The notes below the pieces were generated by a model. That model ran no database searches. It was not told the origin of the DNA and saw only the letters and a program-made list of their open reading frames with translations. From Enchytraeus crypticus (taxonomy: Eukaryota; Annelida; Clitellata; Enchytraeida; Enchytraeidae), in NCBI GenBank assembly GCA_905160935.1, contig CAJHZI010000311.1, forward strand, positions 573,501 to 637,500: DNA of 64,000 nucleotides, read 5' to 3'. The position numbers and the translations under genes are program-made. Shown here piece after piece: positions 43,327 through 55,832 of this stretch (position 1 is the stretch's first letter; every line of letters starts with the position of its first letter).

Positions 43327-44884
43327 AGATTTCAGAAAAACTTAAATACGTTGATGAAACGCTTTAAATCACATATTTTATATATTAATTTTCATTTTAA
43401 CGTCAGTTTGGAAAAATCGAAATCCCTTCACAAAATCTATTACTTATCCATACCTTATGTAGCCTCTAGCTTGCAAAAAATATGGCTTCTGAGGTGGTAT
43501 CCCCTCTTGCTAAAGATAAAAAAGAAATACTAAATATTAATAATAACTACTAGTACCAGTAGCCTAATAAATCAATAACTAAAGACTACAGCCTGTCTCG
43601 ATCTTCACCAAGATACATCAGAAAGGGCTGGACAGAGATTCAAACTCGTGACCTTCTTGTTAGGCCAGTCTGCAACTAACTTTGCCATTTTGACTGATAA
43701 GTAAAATTATTACTAAAAATATTACATCATTTAACAAAACGAGCATAAAAGGAATTGCATTTATGTACAAATTAGGCCGAAGAGTATATACGAAAGCTAG
43801 TATTGTAACAATTTATAACACTAGTAAAACAAATATCAGCAACAATTATCGCAAAACTGCATAAAGGTCTCAATAGCGTTGAATCCAGGCATTTATAATT
43901 AGTAATGAGATAACTAACGCAAGCATTAAAAAGAAAATTGTAAACCATTTTGCAGTGACCACGTAGGCCTATTCCATGCCAAAGGCTTCCTAAGAGTACA
44001 TTACTGGCTTGCTCTGTAGACACAAATTATCGTTATCAAATTATGGAGTCTGGTGGCCAAATGTGAGTAGGAATTTGTACCTTGAGCCTGATACTTATTA
44101 GAAGAACACGAACGAGATAGCGCAAGATTATGAACTCTGTGCAGGAATAAGCACTTCGGATCTACTTAAACTTAAAGTAAATAAATATAATTCAATTCAA
44201 TACTTGTAGGTTGATCATGAAGTAGTAAATCCATAGAATGTAACATTATTGCTAGTGTGAACGACATATAAGCACGCCTACAATAGAGCTCTTCAAATAA
44301 GACTCTAGAAATATCACATCAATTCATGCAATATTTATATACAATTAAAATCCTTGACACTGTTATTTAAAATATGCACATAGAACTCAAGCCTACATTG
44401 AAAATTCTACAGTAAACAACAGCATTTGCATAAATTCTTATCACACTTAAGTAATACGATATGTCTTTCATATGTCTCCTGTTGCATCGGCAAATGACAA
44501 ACTGAAATACCTACTGCGCCATTTAAGGGATGTTCAAGGTTTAAGATATAAGGTATAAGGATTTCATATGCACTTTGCAAAACTGCCGGCATTTTTCGTC
44601 TCTGACTTCAACTTTGGTCAAGCAAATGGATTTTAAGGGATGTGAAAATAGAGTTTAACTTTCATAATTTTATTAACAATTAATATGACATAATAACTGC
44701 CAGCAACTCAATTTCATCTACTGATCGAAGCGACGAGATGATTAAAGAAGTTGGAATATGAAATATTTAAGAGTAAATATAATATGTCAATTGCTTCACT
44801 GTATACTATTGCAACTACATTTAGTTCAGTGCAGTTCTTCCACACTACATTTTCATTCCACCTGCTTCACTGTCATAACAGTCA

Positions 44885-45005
44885 CGTGTCAGTCATGTGT
44901 TTGTCATGTGTCAGTAATCTGTCAGTCATGTGTATATCATGTGACAATCATGTGTCAGTTATCTGTCAGTCATCTGTCAATCATGTGTCAATAATGTGTC
45001 AGTCA
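44885..45005 (+). repeat. Degenerate 10- to 11-base tandem repeat
   Basis: CATGTGTCAGT and variants repeated about eleven times, about 320 bases beyond the stop codon of the duplicated-module gene. Confidence 0.85.
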
Positions 45006-45327
45006 TAAACTTGAGTGTTTTCTATGACAGTCAATCAAAGCATACTTGCTTTTAATCTCACTTCGAGTATTTAGAAAGCATACATTCAAAGCCGAACGAT
45101 ATAAGCGCATAAAATCTCTATATACATAAATGGAATTACTAGATGGCGCCGTAGAAAGCGAAAGCCTAATATACAATAAACAATATTATGAAAACGAAGC
45201 TAATAAAGCGTACAAATGTAAAAATATAACATCAAGTCGAGTAGTAAATTCCTGACAATTTCAACCATTACCTGGCAAGCTATTGCCATATAAGCCTATC
45301 TTAGAAACATATCGATACAATTTGATG

Positions 45328-46176
45328 TTACTTTTTATCGGTATTTGTCTTAGCAGCTTCGGTAGGTTTTAAATCACCACCCGCTGACTTTTGTTCAGCT
45401 GGTTTCGAATCAGTTTTCTCCTCAGATTTTGCAACAGGTTTTTGTTCCGCAGGCTTCTTGTCTACTTTCTCGCTGGGTTTCGACGTCTCATCGGCCGATT
45501 TAGGTTTCTTCTCCGTTGGCTCGCCTGAAGGTTTTTCTTCTTTAGCAGGCTTCACCTCACCAATAGGATGTACCTCTGGGGCTTTCTGCTTGACATCACT
45601 GTCTGCTGGCAGAGAGGACTTAGCCTCAGGTTGAATCTGCTGTTGAGTAGGTTTCTGTACACTGGCTGTAGGTGATACAGTTGTTGCGGTCTTCGATACA
45701 TCTGTCGCAGCGTGTTTGTCTTTGCTATCTGAAGATGCGTCTTTACCGATAACTGGTTTCACCGATTCCACAGGGTTAACTTCCTTTCCGTCAAGAAAAC
45801 GTTTGGGTTTGTCTTTACCTTCAGTGGCTTCTTTCGCAGGTGCTGATGGCTGCGGTGGCTTAGTTTCTATCTTTTCCATTGAATCGTCCACAGCTTTCTT
45901 CAGTTCTTCTTCATAATAAGGATTTCCTCGGTAGCCAGTCACTACGGCTTTAGCAGGCTTCAACATGGCTTCTGCCGCCTCTTTGACTTCAATTTTTTCT
46001 GGTGTATCCGTAAAATCTGAGGTTAACTTGCCAAATTCATCATCGACATCCAATCCAGCTTCAAAAGCGTCCAAGGCACTTGTAATCTCGTCCTTTGATA
46101 GAGCGGAGGTTCCTCCACCGGACACAGATGCTTTGATCACCTTCTCCTCAGGTTCTATCTTTCCTCTTCCAGACTC
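45328..46176 (-). other. Last exon of the duplicated-module gene (second module copy plus disordered tail)
   Basis: This long exon begins GAG TCT GGA AGA after a GTCCAG acceptor and ends at a TAA codon at 45328-45330. Its first about 95 codons align with the exon at 49608-49985: the LSK..EI motif begins 25 residues into both exons, and the YRGNPYYEEEL block follows in both. The copy here has an 11-13-residue insertion between the blocks. The remaining about 185 residues are rich in Lys, Pro, Glu, Ser and Ala, with repeated short phrases such as KPAEQK. Confidence 0.85.
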
Positions 46177-49100
46177 CTGGACCCTAGCTATAACATAATT
46201 CATATTCCTTTAATTAATAACAATTTCTGTAATTGTTTGAATACTTCTTAGTTTAGGTAATTAAGTAATTAAAACATTGAATATTACATTAGCTCTCCCG
46301 CTATTGACCAACATTTCTGAGATTTGAACCTGGTCCAGGACTTTGCAAATATCTTAGGATATTTCATTTTCCTGATATGTCAAGGGCGACGGTATCTTCT
46401 TTGGTACTAACCCTGACATAAGTCAGGAATTTGATCAAGCTGTCATGCGTTTATCTAAGTAACTTCTGCTACTGACCAGTATATTGATTTGGTTGTTGTT
46501 GAAGGCGAATCAATGGGCACGTGGTATAAATTATAAGTTCGCCCATCATGACATTAATAGAGCTTTCGAGAAACAGAAACAGACGTTAAAGTGGTTCTAG
46601 CTCTTTGAGCCCACATGTTGGTTATGACATTGTTGTGAATTGGGACTAAAATTTAGAAAAATTTCCATGGGCTGATTATCTGCGGTGAAATCTCTATTTA
46701 AATTACGACACATTTAGATAGGGCAATGGGCTCTAAAATTGATAAAAGCTATCAAATGACTAGTAGGCCAAAAAAAATTCACTACGTTCCCTTAGCTGGT
46801 TCAAATGAGATTCTAAATGTCACATGAGATATATAATGCTAGCTGAAGATAAAGCTGAAGATAACGATATCTGAAGCCTATAAAAATTAAGTAAAACATT
46901 TGTAATTTTAACTCTCTTGAAATTGTTTTGAGTCAAACCGGTACCCATTTGCACAGAAATTATTCTCATTTTAATATGGCTACTAACTTCCATGAAATAA
47001 ACTGGAATTTGTAAAAGTTTGTTTGGTACATCAAATATAAATTGCCTAACCGACTTGCACAACTTCAGAATCGACTGGAGCTCTCCCGGCCCCTAACTCC
47101 ACTATCTGAAATGTTAAAACACGCAATCATCACATATTGTGATTACAGAATGCTAGGTAGCGAACAAATATATATGATAGTTGATGTCGCTATACGCTTG
47201 TTTAAAACATTTGTTGCTGCTATTTATCATCATCATCATCTTCTTCTTCCCTTGAATCCTACTTTAACCAGGGTTGGGATACGAATAGACTGGTAAAGCT
47301 AAGGTTAAAACTAAGGTTAACGTCAGTTTCCTCACTCGAAAGCGATGTCAGTGACGGGCGACCCCAGGATTTGAACCCGCATCAACTGATCCGCGGTCGA
47401 GTATCTTACCGACTTCGCCACTGGCTCCAGCCAGTGGCAAAGTTACTGTCTCAAATCCTCTCTGTCCTACATCATGTCATCAGTCAATCCCCTATTTGAG
47501 ACTTTTCTTTTATTGTTGCTGCTATTAAGTTGGTAAATATATTGCGTTACATTGTAAGCAAATATAATGAACTAATAAACAGCTAGAAAAAATTTAATGC
47601 ATTAATTTTTGTCAAATGTTCTTGCACAGCCTTGACATTATCTAAAAGCTGTGTTAGACTATAAAGCTTGTATTAATTAAAATTAAAGCTTGTAATTAGA
47701 TACGTAAAATACATGAATAATACTAGTAATGAATTCTGTGTAGATACGCCAATAGTATCAAGCTGCATCATACAGCCGAGTCTCAACAGTGCTCTTGTTG
47801 TCATGGGCGACAGTAGTATTATAATTGTTGTTATGTTAAGTTCCCTTTGCTCAGCAAGAACAAATATCAACTACACTTGTACAACGAGTTCTTCATGGAT
47901 GGGATCTCCTCGCTGTGCTACAGTGTAGGTGTTCAAATCCTGGGCTCGCCCATCACTGACATCGTTTTCGAGTGAGGAAGCTGACGTTAACCTTAGCTTT
48001 ACCAGCTTTTATCAGTATGCACGTTAAATAATTCCAAGCTCATGCTACTCTGTCTTTATGTAAAAAAGCAAAAGCTAATGTTAACGTGAGTTTCCTCACT
48101 CGAAAGCGATGTTAGTGACGGGAGAGCCCAGGAATTGAACCTTGCACATTCTGATTCGCGGTTGAATGTCCTACCGATATCGCACTGGCTCCAGCCATGT
48201 TGAAGCTAGAGATATTTTAGAGTGATCACTTCTCACAGAAAACTAAGTAGGCCTACTATACCTGACGAAGATAAACGGATACAATAGTTTTTTCAGCATG
48301 TCATTTTTTAGGTTATTTTATTAGATTATTTTTATGCATTTTTATTATGTTACTTTATTATTTTATTGCACTATGCATTTAATGTATTATTTTGTTAGGT
48401 TATTTTATTATGTTATTTCATTATGTTATTTTATTGCGTTATGTTATTGCTGTTATTGTTAATTTATTATGTTATTTTCACAAAGCTCCCATGGATTTAT
48501 GGCTGTGCACGGTATTTTAGATTCTATTCTTTTCGGTATTTGATTTTTGAACTACTTTAGAATAGACAAGCCTGCAACATCGCAAGATAGGACGTCATCG
48601 ATACTGTCATTGAAGGTCGAATGGAATTTCAAGGCCGTACGGTAGTGTTGGAAATTATTTAAAAGTAACATTAGATCTCCTCAGCACTTCTTTTGCAGAT
48701 TGATTTGAGTGAACTGATCTGTAGTTATGTGTGCTGTAGAGACGTCGCTGACATCATCCTTGGATGAGGGAACGGACGTTAAACCTTTATTATGAATATT
48801 ATTTGGTAATATTAATTATTTGCCCAGTTTTAAGTCTTACCTCATCTGCAAATGATGCTTCAAAAATATCAAGGTTTCCAGTAATTTGTTCTTTAGTAAG
48901 ACCAGAGCCTGTCTTCGCAGGGGACGGTTGATTAGCTGGAGGTTTAGCCGGACTCGAGTCCTTAACTAAATAGTGGAAATAAAACACACACAAGCTGATA
49001 CAATGTTCAGAAATGTACCTCTAAGTCTGTATTTTACACAAATTGAATCAAATCCCTTCATACTATTAAGAATGACATGCAGTTAAGAAAGATGATTACG

Positions 49101-52100
49101 GTTTGACTAGGATCGGGATTAGTAAAGTTTATACCAATTTCAGGGGCCTAGACGCTCACCAACCGAATGCCTTTTTGACGTCGGTTTGGCTCTTAGTGCT
49201 TTGTCGCCTTTTACGACACGTACAGTCCACAGACGGTCTATTGTTCAGCAATCCGGGCACAACACTGGTAGATATACCGTTAAGAGAGATACACAGTTAA
49301 GGTAGATGATTACACTCGATCAAAACTTCAAGTTATCAATAACATTCAAAACTATTAGTAGTATTACTAAGAGAAATTTCACAAGAAATACTGAATTCTC
49401 CTCAACATTGCTTGATTTTAATATTACTATGGTAAAATACGTACAGTTCTAAGCATTAATGTATTTTGTATAATGCGTGCTTACTTTGTTTTATTTAATA
49501 TTTTTATTTTCTTTCGAAAGATCTTGGGCGAATTAGGGCACATTTCTAATAAATTACTACATATAGTATTGGACGTTAACTTAGTATAACTATAAATGTT
49601 AACCTACCTGTTGATGGTTTCTGTATTAATGGTTCAGCTGGTAATGTCTGCTTCCCATCACTGGGTTTATTCTTGCTTTTATCATCAGCGCCATCCTTCG
49701 AGGGTCCTGTTGCCTCTTTACCATCCATCGATTCGTCCACAGCTTTCCTCAGTTCTTCTTCATAATAAGGATTACCTCGGTAGCCCGTCACAATGGCTTT
49801 ACCAGGCTTCAAGATGGCTTCCTCAACAACTTCTTCAGTCTCAGGCAGGTCAGTGGGTCCCAGACTGGCCTCAAAAGCGTCCAGAGCGCTGGAGATCTCG
49901 GTCTTTGATAGCCCGGTGGCTCCACCGGTAGCTTTTGTAACCTTTTCTTCAGCTGGAGGAATCTTTACTCGTCCGGTGTCTGGAACTGCGCAGTTAGAAA
50001 TAAATAACTTTGGACTGATTTTCTGGATTTTGGAATTTGTACCGTTTCTGGACCTTCTTTTTGCTCGTCGGCTTGTTTTCGCCTCAATAGTGCTCGATGT
50101 TGCCATTGATGACTGTAGCACTTTAATTGTTGTTATTATTATTGTTATTATTATTATTATTACAGCAAGAAAAGCTGGTGAAGCTAATGTTAACGTCAGT
50201 TTCTTCACTCAAGAGCGAAGTCTATTAACTGTTGAGCTATCATTCTTAGAGTTGATGGATATTTACGAGCGTGCATGAATTCAAGGGTTTTCCCCGTCTT
50301 TTGTCTCGGTTGCTTGAAGAATAGACCAACCGTGTAAATATGTATGAGTCGTAGAAGGCGACAAAAGCAAGATCCAAACCAACGGCAGAAGGGACATTCG
50401 GTTGGTGAGCGCCAAGGCTCCAGAAACTGCTATAAAATTTAACCGAATGGAAAAACTTCAAAAGAAGGCCTATTCGTATCCCGACCTTAGTTAAACTGGG
50501 ATTTAAGGAAAGATGACGATGATGATGCATGAATTCAAGGGTCAGACCGACATTGTCTTTGCATAATGATGTTTAATAAGTATTTTACACTTCTTGTTTA
50601 TCTGAAACGTAAAATTTTGCAGCTTTAATAATATAATTAGCGCGGACATATAAAGATACATTAAACACGAAACCGTCAGTTTGTGCTATAAGACAATACA
50701 GAGGATTTGTACATGCAAATTTCTATACTTATTTTTAATATTCACCAAATATAATCAAAATCATACCAAAATCATAACATAATCTTAGCTTTATGCATGA
50801 TCAAAGAAGATTTAGTGTGATTTGATAGTTTCGAAACTAACAGGTTTAATATTTGCACAATGAAAATTCCTTATTTAAAACATATCAAATAATATCGTAA
50901 TAAAGTTATATAGAATACAAACCTGTATGTTTCACAACTACTTCATCAGCTGCTGCTGAGTTTTTCTGTAATGGGCACAATTTTGATAGTAATAGTAAAT
51001 AACAGATGTCAAAATTTATCTGCCTATTATTTATACTATGGATTCTTATAGTCCTAAAGGAATAAAGAGTCACGGACCTGTTATGTACCGGTGTGCTGAT
51101 AACATGAACTCCTTTGTTGACTATGGAATTACATCAAAATAAATAGTAGTAACTGGATGATCTGATAACAAATTCAAATAAGAAATGTAAAGGAAGGCTG
51201 AGGTTAGAATTGATTGGAAGAGTTATATGCCATGGACCTGCCGTTAAGCAGTGCACTAGAAGAATAAAAAGTAGTAGTAATATAATTGTGACAGGAGCCA
51301 GTTAATACGTTATTTAAAGACATTCAATCATTAATAACATACACTTCTAGCACAATGAAATATATATAAATAAGAAGCAAAATTGAAGAAAGATAGCTTT
51401 TTTGAACAGGTTTTTTGTAATTGTAGCAATCGACTGAGTAAACTAATTAATCTAGAAAATAAAATCTGAAATGATCGTCTAATTTAGTAAAATTACAGAT
51501 AAAATAAATTTATAAAAGATTTCATGTTATTTCATAATGAGCACGGCAGGATAATATGCTAATGTATATCTAGTATTAAAAACAGTAATTAATCATATAA
51601 AATAACACAATAACAATAACAAAATAAAAAATGCAATAACAGCACTAAAATAAAGTTAGTTAATAATAGTAACATACATTATGTATAAACGGTTATTTAT
51701 GTATAAAGAACCTAATATTAGGAATACAATAAATTAAGTAGCGTAATAGTAATAAAATAATGTAATAAACGTAACTAACTTGAGAGGCAGACAATATGTC
51801 GAGGTTTCTATTGATATCGTCTTTGGACAAGTCCACGGCTCCTGATATTGGGCTAGTGGTAGGCACCGTCTGACTGGGGGCTTTGGCTGCTTTTAAGCAA
51901 AAATCAATGGATGTGCTTTTAACATCAGTAATGTTAAACTAACACTGTTAACAAAATCAGTGCTTCTGATTTATCATTACTATTAATTTAAACAACTTCA
52001 ACAGAAAGCGACGGTTTAATTACTAAAGAAGAACATGAACTAAAATTATACCCCACGGCACAAACCAGAGTAAATGTATATATAAATAATAACTTAAAGA

Positions 52101-54809
52101 AATCATATCATGCATCATGAATTTAAAGTAAAATCAACTTAACAAAGTTAACCAAGAAGAAAAATGCAGCTCATGATTCTAATTATTAAATTAAACGACC
52201 ATAAATAAAATATAATTTCATAATTGAAACAATAAATTGGAATTAGATTAAAAGTGCGACAAACCATAGATACAATATTACTGCCTAAATGACAAATTTG
52301 CAAAGTTCTGTTCACTACAGTGACAACAGTCTTTGTTCTCAATCTTCAACTGACCTCAAAAAATTAGAAAATGATAGCAAATCTCTCACCCACTGAAGAT
52401 GCTTTGCTTTCCGCATTTATCTTTTGAGGTGTAGGCGTTTCTTTAGTCGTTAATAGCTTTAATACATTTTGACAAACACTAATTAGTCATTAGACATTTA
52501 ACCAATAGAAACACAACACAGCAAAATATATCATTGCAAAAACAGATAATAATTTATTCTAACATACAACAAGAATATAGACATTCATGTTAATTAATAG
52601 ATATACTAGTAAGTTAAAAATATCCAACGCATAAACGAATGTCTATAGAGAGAATCTTTCGTGTCGTTCCTAAGAGATTGGACAACATGCATGCAGCGTA
52701 TATAAGTCCCATTATCGATTGATCGATCATTTAACTGAATATTTCACTGTCAGAATGTTCCACTAGTACATAATTTATATAAACTGACATTAAGGGTATT
52801 CGTACAAAATAAATTTACCCACTTCAAAGGTTTTCATATATAAACAACTTTAACAGGAAATTTTTAATTTTCCTTGAATCAGCAATTCTTGTTAATTCAA
52901 GGAAAACGTTCCCGACATCACACTTAAATGAGACAACGGACTTCATAAACATTTCTTCTTCTTGTAGTAGTAGTACCAATAAAAATTAATATGATTTATT
53001 CTCTATTGTACAACAAAATTACAGAACAATATTTCTTCGTAACATACTTGGACAGAGCCAATAAAAATTGCAATCCAAGCAATTTAGCTTTTTATCAATG
53101 TAGCACTTATTTTTTATATAACCTACTACTATTTGGTTCAAAAATATTAAATAACGGCATATTTAACTCGCTTTTATTACCTGTAAGTGTGTATCAATGA
53201 TCTTGTGAACGGCATCGCCTTTGTATTGCTGTTTCACTGAGAATTGATGCTTCAGACTTTCGTGAGTGGACGCCAAAATTTTCTGAATCTGTCATTACAA
53301 TAAACCATTAAACAATGTCTGCATACGTTAAACAAACCGTTAAACAAAGTCTGCATATGTCATTACAATAAGCCATTAAACAAAGTCTGCATATGTTATT
53401 ACAACAACCCATTAAACAAAGTCTGCATATGTTATTACAACAAGCCATTAAACGAAGTCTGCATATGTTATTACAACAAGCCATTAAACAAAGTCTGCAT
53501 ATGTTATTACAACAATCCATTAAACAATTTCTGTATATGTTATTACAACAAACCATATATTACACATGTATTACACTACATGTGTTTATATAGTTCCCTC
53601 ACGTAAAACAATCGGCAATTACTCCTTTTTTTAAAACTTGCAATACCACTGCTCTCGGGTTCTAGCACCAGCGAGCAAGTACAGGCCACTTGATCATAAT
53701 CACAGATGGCCTATACATATTTTCAATAATCATAGATACATTTGCAATTCACATTTAGCACGTTCCTGATGTCATATATGTCTGAGGTACGCGACGTTAA
53801 ATGATCTCTTGAATGGATGATATACTGTAGAAACACTATCCCATTAATCTGCTCATAAACCGCTGTCAGTCAACAACTAGGTACACATAAATAAAAAATA
53901 GAAGAATAAGGTATCCTTTCACGAATATAAATTCAACAGGTAAGTCTGCATTAGAGTACTTGAGAAGGGTAGACACACGTTATGACATGAATAGCTTCTA
54001 GCTGTTAAGTAGATTCGTTTAAGTATTATAAGAAGCCAATCGTGACGTCATTGAGCACGTGACAGGTGTCATATCTACACTTCTACAACCTACAACCTCG
54101 AAGCAGAAGTACGACTTTGGTGACAGAAATTATATATTAATAGCAAAAAATAAATAAGTCAAAATTAATGTACATGCCATCAAGTAGGTACGAAGGTAGG
54201 TATAATACAGTGTAGGTCTATTCAATGTCACAATACTAGAACCAATGGCCTGAATGACCAGAAGTATATTTAAAATAACTACAATAATAACAATCAGAAT
54301 GCTACTGACGTCCATGACAACTTCGAGCAGTGTTGAGCCAGATCCAAGCCGTTGAGCGAAAAAATGGGTCCAAAAAGGTGCAAAATTAAAAATCCAGTCC
54401 AAACATAAAAAATACAATTCGTGCAAATAGACGCACAGCTAAATCGAAACTGCAAAGATTTTAAACATCGATTAGAAATAATCCTATTGACATCGAATAA
54501 AATCAAGACTGTTATCATTAAGCTGTATTCATAGAATAAAGAAATAATAAAGAATATTCTACGTGTATATCTTTGGTTGTATTACATGTTATCGTGTGTC
54601 ATATTGTTTTAATAAAGTTTCAGAGTCCCGCAGAGCAGCAAATGCTAATAGCACAACAACAACGCGAGCTCTGCTACAGTAATAGGTAGCCAGCAGGCAG
54701 AGCCCATACCTCTGCTCCTCAGCTGCTGCCGCAGAGATGTAAAATCACAGACTTGAACTGATTGGTAATTGCTTTGACAACTGAACAAGGTTCTGGCGTT
54801 CTCATCAAC

Positions 54810-54875
<66 letters not shown>

Positions 54876-55735
54876 CTTTATTCGCCACTTGGGCAACCAA
54901 AACACACACAGGACAGGAACAAAAAAAGCAAGACTATATAGACTTATAGACTCATAGACTCATAGACTTTGCGTCTGGTTAAAACTGCTTCATAGTTTCA
55001 ATTGTGATTACAAATTGACGATGAATGATAAGAAAGAATAAGACAAAGAGCTAAGTTGAGCTTATAAGACGACATTAAACTTTCCGAGACAATAAGTCGC
55101 AAGGTTCAAATTCTAGACAAGCCGAGAACGATACTTCTACAAACAAGAGAAGTTGACAAGCCACTAATCAGCATTTCTAATTTCATCGTAGTCATGGATC
55201 TAATTCATCTAATTCAGTATAACCGCAGAAGATCTCTTTTAAAAACTTAATGTAAAGTATTTCCACGCGTCCACTTGCTAAATCTAACTGATCAGCTGAT
55301 ATTGGTTATCTTCGTATTAAATACTCATAAAGTAAAATATCATTACACGCTTTTTGCATCAAGGATAAAAATCGTCAGTTTAACGTCAGTTTCATCTCTC
55401 AAAGGCCACTGCTTAACTAGGCTACATTTTAAATTAAATTTGATTGCTACCATTGACTAGCTGGGCTATATTTTGTTACACTACAGTCAAAACTTAGCTC
55501 GACTCCATTTTTATCATATTTACTGTGGACACTGATTAATTAGGTTACATTTTTTTATTCAGAGTTCAAAAAGCGCTCTTGAGACATACTTAGCTTAACA
55601 GCTCCTATAAACTGTGCAAAAATTAAGTCATAGAAAAGATTGTGGTTGCTTGCTACATCACAGATTAGTTTTATTTTATGGATTATACTTAAATCAGGTG
55701 CATGGTATCCTATATAATGCGTTATATCTATACTG

Positions 55736-55769
<34 letters not shown>

Positions 55770-55791
55770 TATCTATATATATATATATATA

Positions 55792-55832
<41 letters not shown>

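Larger units (their letters stand above)
41407..45327. other. Gene-free region between Ly6 and the duplicated-module gene
   Basis: The two genes converge here, so both 3' untranslated regions are inside. It holds SINE C (41606), SINE A (42323), a hairpin (43253), part of a repeat shared with 26730-26880 (43420-43510) and a short tandem array (44885). No supported coding frame. Confidence 0.6.

Noticed and set aside
44407..44592. Small minus-strand frame near the 3' end of the duplicated-module gene
   Set aside because: No domain, splice or conservation signal; consistent with chance.
49986..50208. N-terminal extension of the exon at 49608-49985
   Set aside because: The open frame there runs through a SINE, and an AG acceptor with the right phase lies at 49986-49987.
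53308..53556. Cys-rich repeated open frame on the minus strand
   Set aside because: Same artefact from a 36-base array lying in an intron.
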